From: a bacterium
GTDB lineage: Bacteria; 4484-113; JAFGCY01
Direction of reading: 5' to 3'
NCBI GenBank assembly: GCA_020440605.1
Contig: JAGRNT010000002.1
Coordinates: forward strand, 124,001-188,000
DNA: 64,000 bases
Shown here: piece after piece, positions 35,201-41,162 of the stretch
Layout of the letters: every line of letters starts with the position of its first letter
Numbering within the stretch: position 1 is the stretch's first letter
Program-made: the position numbers and the translations under genes
The notes under the pieces: generated by a model
What the model saw: the letters and a program-made list of their open reading frames with translations, nothing else
Databases searched by the model: none
Told to the model about the DNA's origin: nothing

Positions 35201-38023
35201 GGTGTCACCGCTGCGGCGCAGCAGTCCGAGGTTCTCGCCGGAAAGCCTGAGCACGATCTCGGTTGACAAGTCCTCGGCGAGCGGGCTGGCACTGTCGAAG
35301 TCGATGCCGCTGACGGAGGGACCGCGGCGCAGGCTCTCGGGAGCCATCCAGCGCACGGGACCGCTGCTGGCCTCAACGACGCTCTCGCCCTCCTCGACCT
35401 TCCATTCGAAGTCAACCTCGCCTGCGAGGTTGCCCTCACCGAAGAAGCTGCCCGGATCAACGGTGCATGACACCTTGCCGACAATCGTGACCCTGACGGT
35501 GCTCGGGAACATCGGATTGCCATTATTCCAGCGCAGCTGCATTCCGCTGTCATCACTGAAGGGAGTCACAACCGGATTGCCGAAGGTCTGCTCACTGAGG
35601 TTCTCGCCCTCAATCGTCAGCACCACTTCGAATTCCGCATTGCCATTCTCATCAAACTCGATCAGCTCGGGCATTTCAACGCTGAGGCTGCTCAGCGAAC
35701 TGCGTGACAGGGACTCCGGCGCCATCCAGCGCACGGGTCCGGTATCAGCCGAGGCACGAAGGCCTTCGACCATCACTTCAATCGTCGTGTTGGTGGACGC
35801 ATCGGCATCAGTGACTATCTCCTGCTCTTCCTCAGCTTCGAAGACCAGGGTGCCGCGCACTTCCATGGTTCCGTTGCTGATTTCATCTATGGACGGAATT
35901 GAAGAGGAATCCGGCTCGAAGCTGACACCGGAGATCTTGCCATCGCCGCGCACTCTGAACTCAAGTGAATCCAGCAGTTCCTGGCTGAAGTTCTCAACGC
36001 TGATCTTCAGTACCAGCGGGCAGCTGGCTGTGAGATCCTCGCTGAACTGGATCTGGCTGGGAGCAGTTACCTCAAGACCACTGATGGCGGGAGGAATTGC
36101 CTCAGGCCATTCCAGCGGAATGCTGGACTCGGCTTCGAAGCTGCTGCCGTCGGGAGAGCTGCAGACGACCACCAGTGGGCATTCCACGAGCGGCTGGCCG
36201 TCACAGATCTCGCGCCAGGCATCTTCTGGACCGCCACCGCCACCTGCGGCGATTTTCAGTACGGTCACATGTCCGGTGAAGCCGTCGGCACTGCTGGACA
36301 TGCGGTAGTCCCAGTCGGACCCGCTGCTCATTTCCAGCTCTCCGATTCTGATGCTCTCGATGGCAACTCCTTCCATGAAATCCTCATTGAGGTTCTCGCC
36401 TTCGAAGACTATGTCGAACTCGAAGCTGGAGGCATCGGCACAGCGCACCTTCTGAACTGCGGGAAGCAGCAGACCGATGAGGATGGCCTGGCTGCCCTCA
36501 TCCTCGAATCGCAGCGGGAATTCCACCGGCACCTGGGCCGCGGCATCCCCGATCTCGATCGTGATGATGGTGGACAGAGTCTTGTATGTGTAATTGCGCC
36601 CGTCGGAACTCGAAACAGGGGGGAAGGTGCAGGTGATGGAGCTGACATGCTGGCGCTTGTCAAGCTCGACATCGCCGGCCTCGCACTCGATCTCCATACC
36701 CTCGAAGACTGATCCCTTCATTGAAGGAGCGACAACGGCGGAAACGATGACCTCGTCACCTTCCTGCGCGAACTCCCGGCCGATCATCGCCGTAAGTTCC
36801 ACGCTGTCCTCGTCCCACTCAATCTCCTCAGGGCTGACCACGCCGACGAGCGGGCTGCCCGGCGGCGGGACAACAGCCTTCAGAAGCTTCTTTTCGGTCT
36901 TGACAATTTCAATCGGACAGTCGATGGAGGAACTGAAGCGGGACTGGCCTACCTGGCACTGCACGGTCAGTTCAATCTCATCGCCGAAGTCCTCGGCACC
37001 CTTCACCTGCTTCTTGCTGGTGGGGTCCCAGCCCCGCACGACCACGCGCACGGTAGCACCATCAGAATTCTCATCCGTAAGCTCACTGCTTTCAACGGGA
37101 ACGGAAGCCTGGTTGGCGTCAATCACGCGCACCTGCGCAAGACCGCCTCCACGCTGGACGGATCCACGCAGTTCACCGATCAGGACGATTGCATCCTGAT
37201 CCGGGGCGGGCTTGCCGCTCGGGAGCAGCTTGAGGCTGCCTTCAATGTCAGTCAGCTCGAATTCAAGGGTTCCCGGCTTGTCGAGGGAACTCGTATCAAG
37301 CCTGACCGCACCGATGAACTTGACAATGTTCGGATGGTTGACCGTGATCTCCAGGCTGCTCGCGCCGGTCCAGCCACTTGAAGGAGGATTCACGGAGAAG
37401 CTGAGGCTGGCATCATCGCAGTCCTCATCAACCACATCACAGTCATCATCAATGCCGTTGCCGGAGACCCTTGCCATGATGTTGGCTTCATTGACGAATT
37501 CCTCGAGCGCCTTGCCATCCATAACGATGCGCAGGGGTTCATCCGGGGAATCCACCCGGATGCTCGAATTGCGGATGCCTGTCAGTTCAGGCTGCCCACC
37601 GCTGACCAGCAACGTGAGCGTGGTACTCGCCTCTTCCTCGGACTGATCACCGTCATCGGCCGCGATCAGATGTACGCAGACGCAGGTGATTTCAACTTCT
37701 CCAGGAGGAGCTTCGGGCGACAGCACGCAGCTGACATTCAGACTGCCGCGGCCCTGCTCAAAACTGCGGACCTGCAGGATGTCCGGTTCAAACCGCACCT
37801 CCTGAACCTCTCCGATGTCCTCAGTCTCGAATGTCAGCTCAAGGGCTGCTCCCGGCGCATGTGCATCCGTGGATTCACCCTTGATGTCACCGAGCTTTAT
37901 GTAGCCCGCAGCCAGAGCGTTCTGGCCCAGAAATGCGAAAAGCATCACTGCGAAGAGCGATGCGATGCGTGCGTGTCCAAGGTACTCCCTGGATGTTCGG
38001 AAAAAGGCAGTAATCCCAGCCAT
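26213..38023 (-). CDS. Giant secreted repeat protein (3936 aa) with mosaic of motif phrases
   Basis: One uninterrupted frame has its own SD (GAGGAGA), a likely promoter and a terminator. Residues 1-38 are a signal peptide (cleavage near ALAA-G). Residues about 40-1280 are tandem IPT/Ig-like units, each with a 'GENL' core. About 1290-2240 are four long repeats opened by GKRQHKP. About 2240-3600 are Ser/Gly/Asp-rich linkers with four tail-tube-like RKRPGRxKY modules and seven NSSRSN motifs. About 3800-3860 resemble the gp5/VgrG OB fold (YFLPELDDELLVSFLEGDP), and the end is helical. Calcium-type D-x-D-x-D-G and MopE-like DDDCD motifs are scattered throughout. Codon choice looks like the neighbours'. 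Short phrases match unrelated families (Hcp, DUF1559 pseudopilin, tyrosine kinases). No injection-system genes are nearby. Function is unknown; a surface or extracellular role is inferred from the signal peptide. Confidence 0.8.
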   Translation of the reverse strand: MAGITAFFRTSREYLGHARIASLFAVMLFAFLGQNALAAGYIKLGDIKGESTDAHAPGAALELTFETEDIGEVQEVRFEPDILQVRSFEQGRGSLNVSCVLSPEAPPGEVEITCVCVHLIAADDGDQSEEEASTTLTLLVSGGQPELTGIRNSSIRVDSPDEPLRIVMDGKALEEFVNEANIMARVSGNGIDDDCDVVDEDCDDASLSFSVNPPSSGWTGASSLEITVNHPNIVKFIGAVRLDTSSLDKPGTLEFELTDIEGSLKLLPSGKPAPDQDAIVLIGELRGSVQRGGGLAQVRVIDANQASVPVESSELTDENSDGATVRVVVRGWDPTSKKQVKGAEDFGDEIELTVQCQVGQSRFSSSIDCPIEIVKTEKKLLKAVVPPPGSPLVGVVSPEEIEWDEDSVELTAMIGREFAQEGDEVIVSAVVAPSMKGSVFEGMEIECEAGDVELDKRQHVSSITCTFPPVSSSDGRNYTYKTLSTIITIEIGDAAAQVPVEFPLRFEDEGSQAILIGLLLPAVQKVRCADASSFEFDIVFEGENLNEDFMEGVAIESIRIGELEMSSGSDWDYRMSSSADGFTGHVTVLKIAAGGGGGPEDAWREICDGQPLVECPLVVVCSSPDGSSFEAESSIPLEWPEAIPPAISGLEVTAPSQIQFSEDLTASCPLVLKISVENFSQELLDSLEFRVRGDGKISGVSFEPDSSSIPSIDEISNGTMEVRGTLVFEAEEEQEIVTDADASTNTTIEVMVEGLRASADTGPVRWMAPESLSRSSLSSLSVEMPELIEFDENGNAEFEVVLTIEGENLSEQTFGNPVVTPFSDDSGMQLRWNNGNPMFPSTVRVTIVGKVSCTVDPGSFFGEGNLAGEVDFEWKVEEGESVVEASSGPVRWMAPESLRRGPSVSGIDFDSASPLAEDLSTEIVLRLSGENLGLLRRSGDTWLDNGGAVFLSSEMCGGVLQGFEEPLDGACVISDLRVSSDGESALMTLACSHRGPGKRLGKSTPFLFEARISCPGGPFDVDCPLEASEALLRELDKATPKLMEFQGGVNVAVGDINGDGLTDLIVSGRVSGQALDGLDVDDLNISLRLAGEDVDFDDVEVTPSSSTSFDLSVFVFEPNEIAAAASRSSGSGGGGGGGMVRIRAMCSVDLATDDSDEPVVLETELEYIDEDSDGDTVEDIDAFEITDFGMSRMTDGGLQGVIVIEWFEEALIDNLEGVEIVCNLPGGVQLRGSLDGAAAGGKPKEIVVVGSKDSSDMRQLLSSGWSGDEVDVEIEVTEIRAPRDAASGMASGKRQHKPLSIAKRIDKATPLLMNVVPGGGGGVTTQGDQLFCPLELSLQGENLDLVTTVCHFIFDGEDNDCDSTPDDLLYEGGSVQVGLLLPAVQKVREAAARNGGSPPQGTLVLSLIGPDGSEVSSSSVEIDLMQLEGITDYLDPDDDNDGVPTAVDYFFFDMVEIEEIVNDANGLSVSFRCADGSCRLADGSDVPVADVSPEALADRFGEAGPTWGFDVMIEGENVNFEVQGCPMNQPYRCVLNFPHDGNDATQISKKIRSAGLFDGDLTQYCVVSPRDASSGRPTGRRDAASGMATGKRQHKPVRITKEIDKATPLLMGVVPGTGGGVTVRGDLLLCPLSLELQGENLDLVTSVCHFIFDGEDNDCDDLIDDLRWDGGTVQVGLLLPAVQKVREAAARSGSLPPGTLVLSLLGPDGNEAVSSSLEIDLMQFEGWPDYLDDDSDGDNISSMVMGLFFDSADLQAARLTDDGLELTVEFSDLMCEMGDGSVMPVADCPQDALDVACPQGRFSWSSEPIYLQNRFEFSEELPVSQSSLVKVFLCPLDDSSRAAALSSGSVDVTIEQSSLVDHREKPSGMATGKRGPGSGLATGKRQHKPFVFTSQLDTSGLSNVPNSGTNLPDYFIFEQIDPAVASMREGSLVLAFACSSGQIVMADGSVVPVSDVDESLLEERFPGLRCVFGLDVVLDGETASGETEVGLRDDSCVVEVRFAEEHRAIITEGGERSSVNVTPFCRCEPGYSGQDSSSGQSTGKRDAASGLPTGKRQHKPIKLSVDGSGLGEGMWSDYMPGDVPDYLFHDKYEMQQIVERDGGAVVLFVCSGPMISMADGSVKPASDVDSELLDYRFPGLRCVVGLDVQFGGSSSMSSGETEVGVLDASCVIEVALPDSSLRDGSSSLSGDVTPYCVCAPRDAASGMATGRRDAASGMATGKRDAASGLPTGKRQHKPFTITKEVDKATPLLMEASFGNGHVTVLKIAPPDGGGSGEGDITFEFSLRGKYLDKATPKLMVTDPNTGDEYEAQLEFSSQSPEEIQGTATVRVDKIAFRQEFGPNQGNRNERSSGGGEYFEAWPCKWKGFTISGKSNSSSSGNDAATDDMSMTLNFEKFTLAGSAGEGGSNALLPYMEQQNLFENARWDRDAQGNVLFLADFDISGEGMDEWELRCEIPSPFDGSMCVCLVNWEENSSSRKKGNIEYSWKVEEGESLVEDPSSERYANLEVSYLFEDASGRSSGGSENQVCGRTEHFIVAGGSSGGPGGGSKQGDPDANRYDFGNDAGASGGGSSSGDPVPVEEISLNFTKIEWTYKGDGKADLVIDFSLDAASPIPSSILAGAMATLSSDAFDSSSSVVEYQDGTDLFVRKRPGRVKYSDITLKPGYGGKKGYDYYQEKHTLDATLSISLFSGSSDSRAVADWVKDVYQGKECRSSVRIDGNGGTMAQDDWEEPQVVAGPTGSGLDSVSVSGTGYESLQVPDGDEGDVVLRGLVINHEEQFTGDGMVDILYRLEFPDGSSYDGATEYQDGNDLILRKRPGRTKYSNITLKRGMLSENPDGTMGIIAILIGLLDTGQEMRQEISIRFSGDDSSSAARYYQKRKLNEEMLEQRGQESSGSTGDGGSSSSTEAQDYNSSRSNNINGNSADNGGGNGGGSGSDGTRIHVIPNVVRTPAPPAPVPIPYPGVSGGSSGNGNGVQMTLQITGAGEGTDVDSAWETCSGGALSIEISDSSTGSDQSHMSTPGHKFVTLILNGSGTGDAAQMLNWYKDMASKGSSSGELFVRLTDGTVLSCPLELQYQATDEDGNGVPDHVDADGDYNSSRSNNINGSVDPGNGGGSGTGGGDDSPPAEGADYNSSRSNKTHGISDGRDGDSGSGDSGDTRAQDYNSSRSNPYGTADQDDRGGEGGIDIELLDVRLENWRDTDSDDDGICDIVADFVMNVDNDIPSSELRTNFAVLMGGSSYGGSVEYQDGNDLVLRKRPGRVKYGDITLKKGYIVDSSLSFLMTMDTGYTGDNRAVQDWIKATVEGKEWKRSITIKEITKDGGAGKMSGGSFSSVDNAPEEKERGITINTTHVEYRSVAPRLVDGAEPELVFTDLYIDFEESGNWKSSGEVDYQLNFMHGSSNTGVVEYDDDDVIPLRKRPGRIHYGIASGAGSVLNRSGGNGIIAILIGLRADGSQSSCEVFIPLDEETARWWTNQKMSSATDHNSSRSNKTSSSRVAGQGGGDGDEDDDNDNATDHNSSRSNKTSSVAAPDGDDGSGGAGDADAGAEGADYNSSRSNKTHTPARESGEEEEGFGNDLEATNVGFNPMATGGMPGIAGSQDDGAISDFSWTQTEGLDENEITVAVGDVNGVTTYTIRRWESLQAWETMLSRIRKRPDLLMQEWDQLIDSEMQALENNPLFESGSTTENPLFEGSVAGGDDSSAEGSSNRSSENIVHRDIATRNILQMGADAWLVDSEGVGIDSLLGIPAGTAADKEHKDWIDLLSMGGAAGNSAATDDVIIDGNIITAQLDVNVAGDDFGQYRVSFPLDNNLLDTDGRWYFLPELDDELLVSFLEGDPDKPIVIGRLYAEDAPQGSIPLNGGAISLSRSLVIEGSRSSGDGGALFICAAVDPDSFELALIISNDIQMESRKYQKISNALKASHQASMNSIRNMK
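26464..26585 (-). other. gp5/VgrG-like OB-fold segment in the giant protein
   Basis: This encodes residues about 3813-3853, from GRWYFLPELDDE through LLVSFLEGDPDKPIVIGRLY. Phage baseplate spike and VgrG OB domains share the pattern Y-F-P/L-P-E-x-x-D-E-V-L-V-x-F-x-x-G-D-x-x-x-P-x-V-x-G. It is preceded by GQYRVSFPL, like the G-R-V-K-V-x-F-P strand of that fold. This is the longest family-like stretch in the C-terminus. Confidence 0.45.
27330..29295 (-). repeat. Seven (Y/H)NSSRSN motif repeats in Gly/Ser/Asp linkers
   Basis: D-(Y/H)-N-S-S-R-S-N-(K/N/P) occurs near 27350, 27455, 27555, 28520, 28615, 28720 and 29275. The copies use different synonymous codons, so they are not recent DNA duplications. 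They separate acidic, glycine-rich spacers. I know of no definite domain with this motif; N-x-S/T positions and Arg suggest a recognition or modification site. Confidence 0.6.
27650..30230 (-). repeat. Four tail-tube-like modules (RKRPGRxKY) in the giant protein
   Basis: Copies near 27760, 28245, 29560 and 30060 read approximately V-E-Y-Q-D-G-N-D-L-x-L-R-K-R-P-G-R-x-K-Y, then x-x-ITLKxGY. Phage and extracellular contractile-injection tail-tube proteins (T4 gp19-like) carry a closely similar 'EYREGND...RKLPGLTKYGNITLKRG' signature. Two copies are followed by a D-W-(I/V)-K segment and a basic RSxxI strand, as in that family. Confidence 0.5.
31310..34150 (-). repeat. Tandem long repeats opened by GKRQHKP
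   Basis: Five GKRQHKP copies (near 34140, 33246, 32367, 31853, 31320) define four successive units of about 895, 880, 515 and 530 nt. The first two also share DKATPLLM, LQGENLDLVT, CHFIFDGEDNDCD and LLLPAVQKVREAAAR; all four share a D-Y-(L/F)-x-x-D block and an 'ADGS.. PV.DV' block. The last two lack the IPT-like half. Units differ widely at silent sites, so the duplications are old. Confidence 0.7.
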
Positions 38024-38046
38024 TGACCTTCTCCTCTGTGATCCCG

Positions 38047-38075
38047 ATTACAGCGGCGTGCGCGAAATTTCGCAA
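38047..38075 (-). promoter_or_regulatory. Likely promoter of the giant gene with overlapping palindrome
   Basis: On the minus strand TTGCGA (38070-38075), a 17-nt spacer and TGTAAT (38047-38052) form a plausible promoter 24 nt before the ATG. The perfect 12-bp palindrome GCGAAATTTCGC (38062-38073) overlaps the -35 and could be an operator. Confidence 0.45.
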
Positions 38076-38243
38076 ACCACTTCTTATGCCCTTTGAATTT
38101 CAATAGTAAACATCAATTCAAGGGAATTGGAATGTCGGGACTAATCCAGCATAGACACTCACCAAAGAGCCGTCAATCAATTCCGGACAAGGCCGGGCTG
38201 ATTTGGACGTCCAGGGGAACTCTCGGGTAATGTATGTCCTGCT

Positions 38244-39167
38244 ATGAGCAGCATAACACGCCGATGGAATATTGCAATTTTCACTTGCCTCTTAATGCTG
38301 CTGAGCCTGCATGAGGCTGGCGCACAGAGTGTGGAAGCGAACAAGTCCGGGCTCAGGGCCGATGTGGTTTTCGCCCAGCGGGAAGGTGGAGATGTGGCAC
38401 TGGACATTTACCTGCCGGAACAACACTCAGATGAACTGCATCCGGTGGTGCTTTACATTCATGGCGGCGGCTGGCAGGGAGGCGACAAGGCTGAGGGCCG
38501 GATCTTCCTGAGCAACCCCGTGGCGAATGGCTGGATCGGCGTCAGTACCAACTACCGGCTGTCACAGCAGGCCACCTGGCCGGCGCAGATCGACGACGTG
38601 CATGCTGCACTCGAATGGATCACTGCGCATGCCGGGGAACTGCATGCTGATCCGCAGAAGATTGTCGTGGCTGGTGGCAGCGCAGGCGGACATCTTTCCC
38701 TGATGTGCGGGCTGGACCAGCGAGCCTGGCAGGATTACCAGGTAATCGGCTGCTTTTCTCTCTACGGACCCACTGACTTCCTGGCGGATGAATGGAACGG
38801 GCACAACATCCGCTACATGCTGGTCAACATGCTCGGGGCTGATCCCGTGGACGATACGGAGCTTGCGCGTGATGCTTCTCCGCTCTACTACGCCGACAGC
38901 CGGGATGTGCCGGTGTTCATGGTGCATGGTGATGCGGACGTTCTTGTTCCATACTCACAGAGCGAATTGCTGCTTGAGCAACTGGAAGGCCTCGGAGTAG
39001 ACGCCCGGTTGCTGCGTGTGCCGGGAGGCAACCACGGCAACTTCGACGAAACCAGCCCCGACTGGACGGAGATTGCCAGACAGTTCCTGCAGTGGAGCAA
39101 CAAGCTTGCCCGCCACGAAGAATCCCCGGAAACTGACGACAGCCAGGCGGACACAACGGCTCACTGA
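38244..39167 (+). CDS. Secreted alpha/beta-hydrolase (esterase, BD-FAE-like)
   Basis: This gene encodes 307 residues. Residues 1-28 form a signal peptide (core IAIFTCLLMLLSL, cleavage near AGA-Q). The fold is marked by the oxyanion motif HGGGWQGGDK, nucleophile Ser in VVAGGSAGGHLSL, Asp in VHGDADVLVPYSQ and His in GGNHGNFDE, as in hormone-sensitive-lipase-like and feruloyl-esterase-like hydrolases. It probably cleaves carboxylic esters outside the cytoplasm. It is divergent from the giant gene across 220 nt. A close relative is encoded at 56624-57517. The substrate is not deducible. Confidence 0.85.
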   Translation: MSSITRRWNIAIFTCLLMLLSLHEAGAQSVEANKSGLRADVVFAQREGGDVALDIYLPEQHSDELHPVVLYIHGGGWQGGDKAEGRIFLSNPVANGWIGVSTNYRLSQQATWPAQIDDVHAALEWITAHAGELHADPQKIVVAGGSAGGHLSLMCGLDQRAWQDYQVIGCFSLYGPTDFLADEWNGHNIRYMLVNMLGADPVDDTELARDASPLYYADSRDVPVFMVHGDADVLVPYSQSELLLEQLEGLGVDARLLRVPGGNHGNFDETSPDWTEIARQFLQWSNKLARHEESPETDDSQADTTAH

Positions 39168-39181
39168 ACCCCGTCGCACTG

Positions 39182-39187
39182 TAGACT
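39182..39187 (+). promoter_or_regulatory. -10-like TAGACT of the ankyrin-repeat gene
   Basis: TAGACT is followed by 6 nt and the ATG at 39194, with no SD. It lies only 15 nt after the esterase stop codon, so the ankyrin gene probably has a separate leaderless transcript. Confidence 0.5.
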
Positions 39188-39193
39188 CTTGCA

Positions 39194-41086
39194 ATGCGCA
39201 AGCACCTTGCACTGACTGCATTGCTCGTTGCCAGCCTTGGGCTGGCCAGCGGTCTGGCCTCGGCTCAGACGAATCCCGAATCCAGTGAAGCTCCGGCCCG
39301 GATCACCGTCCAGCCCTATGCACTCCCCGCAGCTCCAGCTGAGCTTGAAGGATGGACCGGCACGGGCTGGAATGCCCTGCACTTCGCGGTGATCACAGGC
39401 CGCATGGATCTGGCCGAGGGGTTTGATGCCTCACTGCTCAACACTCCAGACAGTGCCGGGCTGACCCCTCTGCATTACGCGGTGGCGATGGGGCAGCAGG
39501 ACATGGCTGAGCAGCTTCTGGCACGTGGTGCCGATGCCAATGCAAGTGCCTGGGGTGGATACTCCGCAATCCATGTGGCCTGCCAGTTCGGGAATACAGC
39601 GCTGGTGCAGAGCCTGCTGCAGGCGGGGGCCGACCCCCGCAGGCTCTACCGCGGGGACTGGCAGTGGCTCAGTGACGGTGTACTGGCGGATGATCCGCAG
39701 CTGCTGCGGGAAGGTATGCAGCGCGTGCTTGGTTCCGGGGACTGGGATGCGGGACTGAGCTGCGTGCACCAGGCGGCGGCCAGTGGCAACAGCGACCTGC
39801 TGAAACTGCTGCTTGACCAGGGGCTCGATCCCGGACTGCCAACTTTGCTGTACGGAGTTTCTCCGCTCCACCTCTGCACTCAGTCCGCGGAATGCACGAA
39901 ACTGCTGCTGGACGCCGGCGCTGATCCGGATCCGGTTGAAAACTATGGCGGCCAGACACCGCTACTTGGGGCCAGCTATGACGTGGCGGGCCTGCTGTTG
40001 GCAGCCGGAGCCGACCCGGACTCACTGAACAGCTGGGGATACGGTCGTCTGCACACGGCCGACTCACCTGCCATGGCACGTCTGCTGCTGGATGCAGGGG
40101 CGGACATCGAACTGCGAGGAGCCTACGGTGAAACACCGCTGATGAGCGCTGCCGACCGTGGCCTTGAAGGCCTGGTGGCCCTGCTCCTGGAGCGCGGTGC
40201 TGACATCAATGCAGCGGATTACATGGCCCGCACTGCGCTGGACCGCGCCATTGATACCGGACAGGACAGTGTTGCCAGCCTGCTGCAGACCGCAGGCGGA
40301 ATGGCTGGTTTTGACATGCACCCCTTCCACCAGATGGCGGCTCAGGCTGAGGATTCGATCCTGAGCCTGGCGCTTGAGGGGGGCGAGGATGTCAACGGTG
40401 CAGACGGCTGTGGCTTCAGCGCACTGCATTACGCTGCGATGACGGGAAGTACAAGCACCGCTCAGCTGCTGCTGGATGCGGATGCGGATGTCAACGCGCT
40501 GGATGCCTTGGGTTCCGAGCCGCTGGGACGGGCCTCTCTGTTCGATTCAGGTCTTGTTGAGCTGCTGCTTGAGCATGGCGCTGACCCCAACACACCTGAC
40601 CCCTGGAGCGGCAGTGTGCTGCACCGGGCCTGCCAGCGCGCCGACGACAGTGTCGGCAACCTGCTGATCAGCCATATGGCGGATGTCAACGCACGGGACA
40701 ACCGGAATCAAACGCCGCTGATGCTGGCGGCTGCATCCGGCAGCGCGATCCTCGTGCAGTCCCTGCTGGACGCCGGAGCCGACATCGAGCTGCTTGACAG
40801 CCAAGGCCGCAGTGCACTGCTGCATGCGCTGGATGCCAGCAGCAGTTATGGCGAGGCATGTACGCGCCTGCTGCTGGATGCAGGAGCGGATGTGGGTGCA
40901 ATCGACGGAAATAGCAGAGGTGTTCTGCACCATCTGGCAGCAGGGGGCGGGATTCCGCTGGCGGGGATGCTCGTGGAACGCGGCGCGCGGAGCGGGCTGC
41001 AGGATTCCCGTGGATATACCCCGGCCCGCCTGGCCAGGCTCTGTGGCAACAACCTGCTGGCTGACTGGCTGGAAACGGTTGACTGA
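39194..41086 (+). CDS. Secreted ankyrin-repeat protein
   Basis: This gene encodes 630 residues. A signal peptide (LALTALLVASLGLASGLASA-Q) is followed by roughly fourteen to sixteen ankyrin repeats, recognisable by G-x-T/S-x-L-H-x-A and L-L-x-x-G-A-D-x-x motifs (GLTPLHYAVAMGQQDMAEQLLARGADANA, FSALHYAAMTGST, QTPLMLAAASGSA). Several repeats are degenerate in the first third. Bacterial periplasmic ankyrin proteins mediate protein contacts; no catalytic domain is attached. It ends at a bidirectional-looking terminator shared with the convergent dockerin gene. Confidence 0.88.
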   Translation: MRKHLALTALLVASLGLASGLASAQTNPESSEAPARITVQPYALPAAPAELEGWTGTGWNALHFAVITGRMDLAEGFDASLLNTPDSAGLTPLHYAVAMGQQDMAEQLLARGADANASAWGGYSAIHVACQFGNTALVQSLLQAGADPRRLYRGDWQWLSDGVLADDPQLLREGMQRVLGSGDWDAGLSCVHQAAASGNSDLLKLLLDQGLDPGLPTLLYGVSPLHLCTQSAECTKLLLDAGADPDPVENYGGQTPLLGASYDVAGLLLAAGADPDSLNSWGYGRLHTADSPAMARLLLDAGADIELRGAYGETPLMSAADRGLEGLVALLLERGADINAADYMARTALDRAIDTGQDSVASLLQTAGGMAGFDMHPFHQMAAQAEDSILSLALEGGEDVNGADGCGFSALHYAAMTGSTSTAQLLLDADADVNALDALGSEPLGRASLFDSGLVELLLEHGADPNTPDPWSGSVLHRACQRADDSVGNLLISHMADVNARDNRNQTPLMLAAASGSAILVQSLLDAGADIELLDSQGRSALLHALDASSSYGEACTRLLLDAGADVGAIDGNSRGVLHHLAAGGGIPLAGMLVERGARSGLQDSRGYTPARLARLCGNNLLADWLETVD

Positions 41087-41096
41087 TCCGCAGAAA

Positions 41097-41134
41097 AGAC
41101 AACGGGGCACCCCCTGAGGAGTGCCCCGCTGTCT
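41097..41134 (-). terminator. Hairpin terminator between convergent genes
   Basis: An 8-bp GC stem (CGGGGCAC / GTGCCCCG) with a 10-nt loop is extended by AGACA / TGTCT across one mismatch. On the minus strand a TTTTC follows the stem, so it mainly terminates the dockerin gene, but the hairpin can also stop the ankyrin-gene transcript. Confidence 0.75.
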
Positions 41135-41162
41135 GATGATGGCAGACCATCAGGATCAGGAA

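Noticed and set aside
26213..38023. A type VI or contractile injection gene cluster
   Set aside because: Only phrases inside one gene resemble such systems; no sheath, baseplate, ATPase or membrane-complex genes are present in the window.
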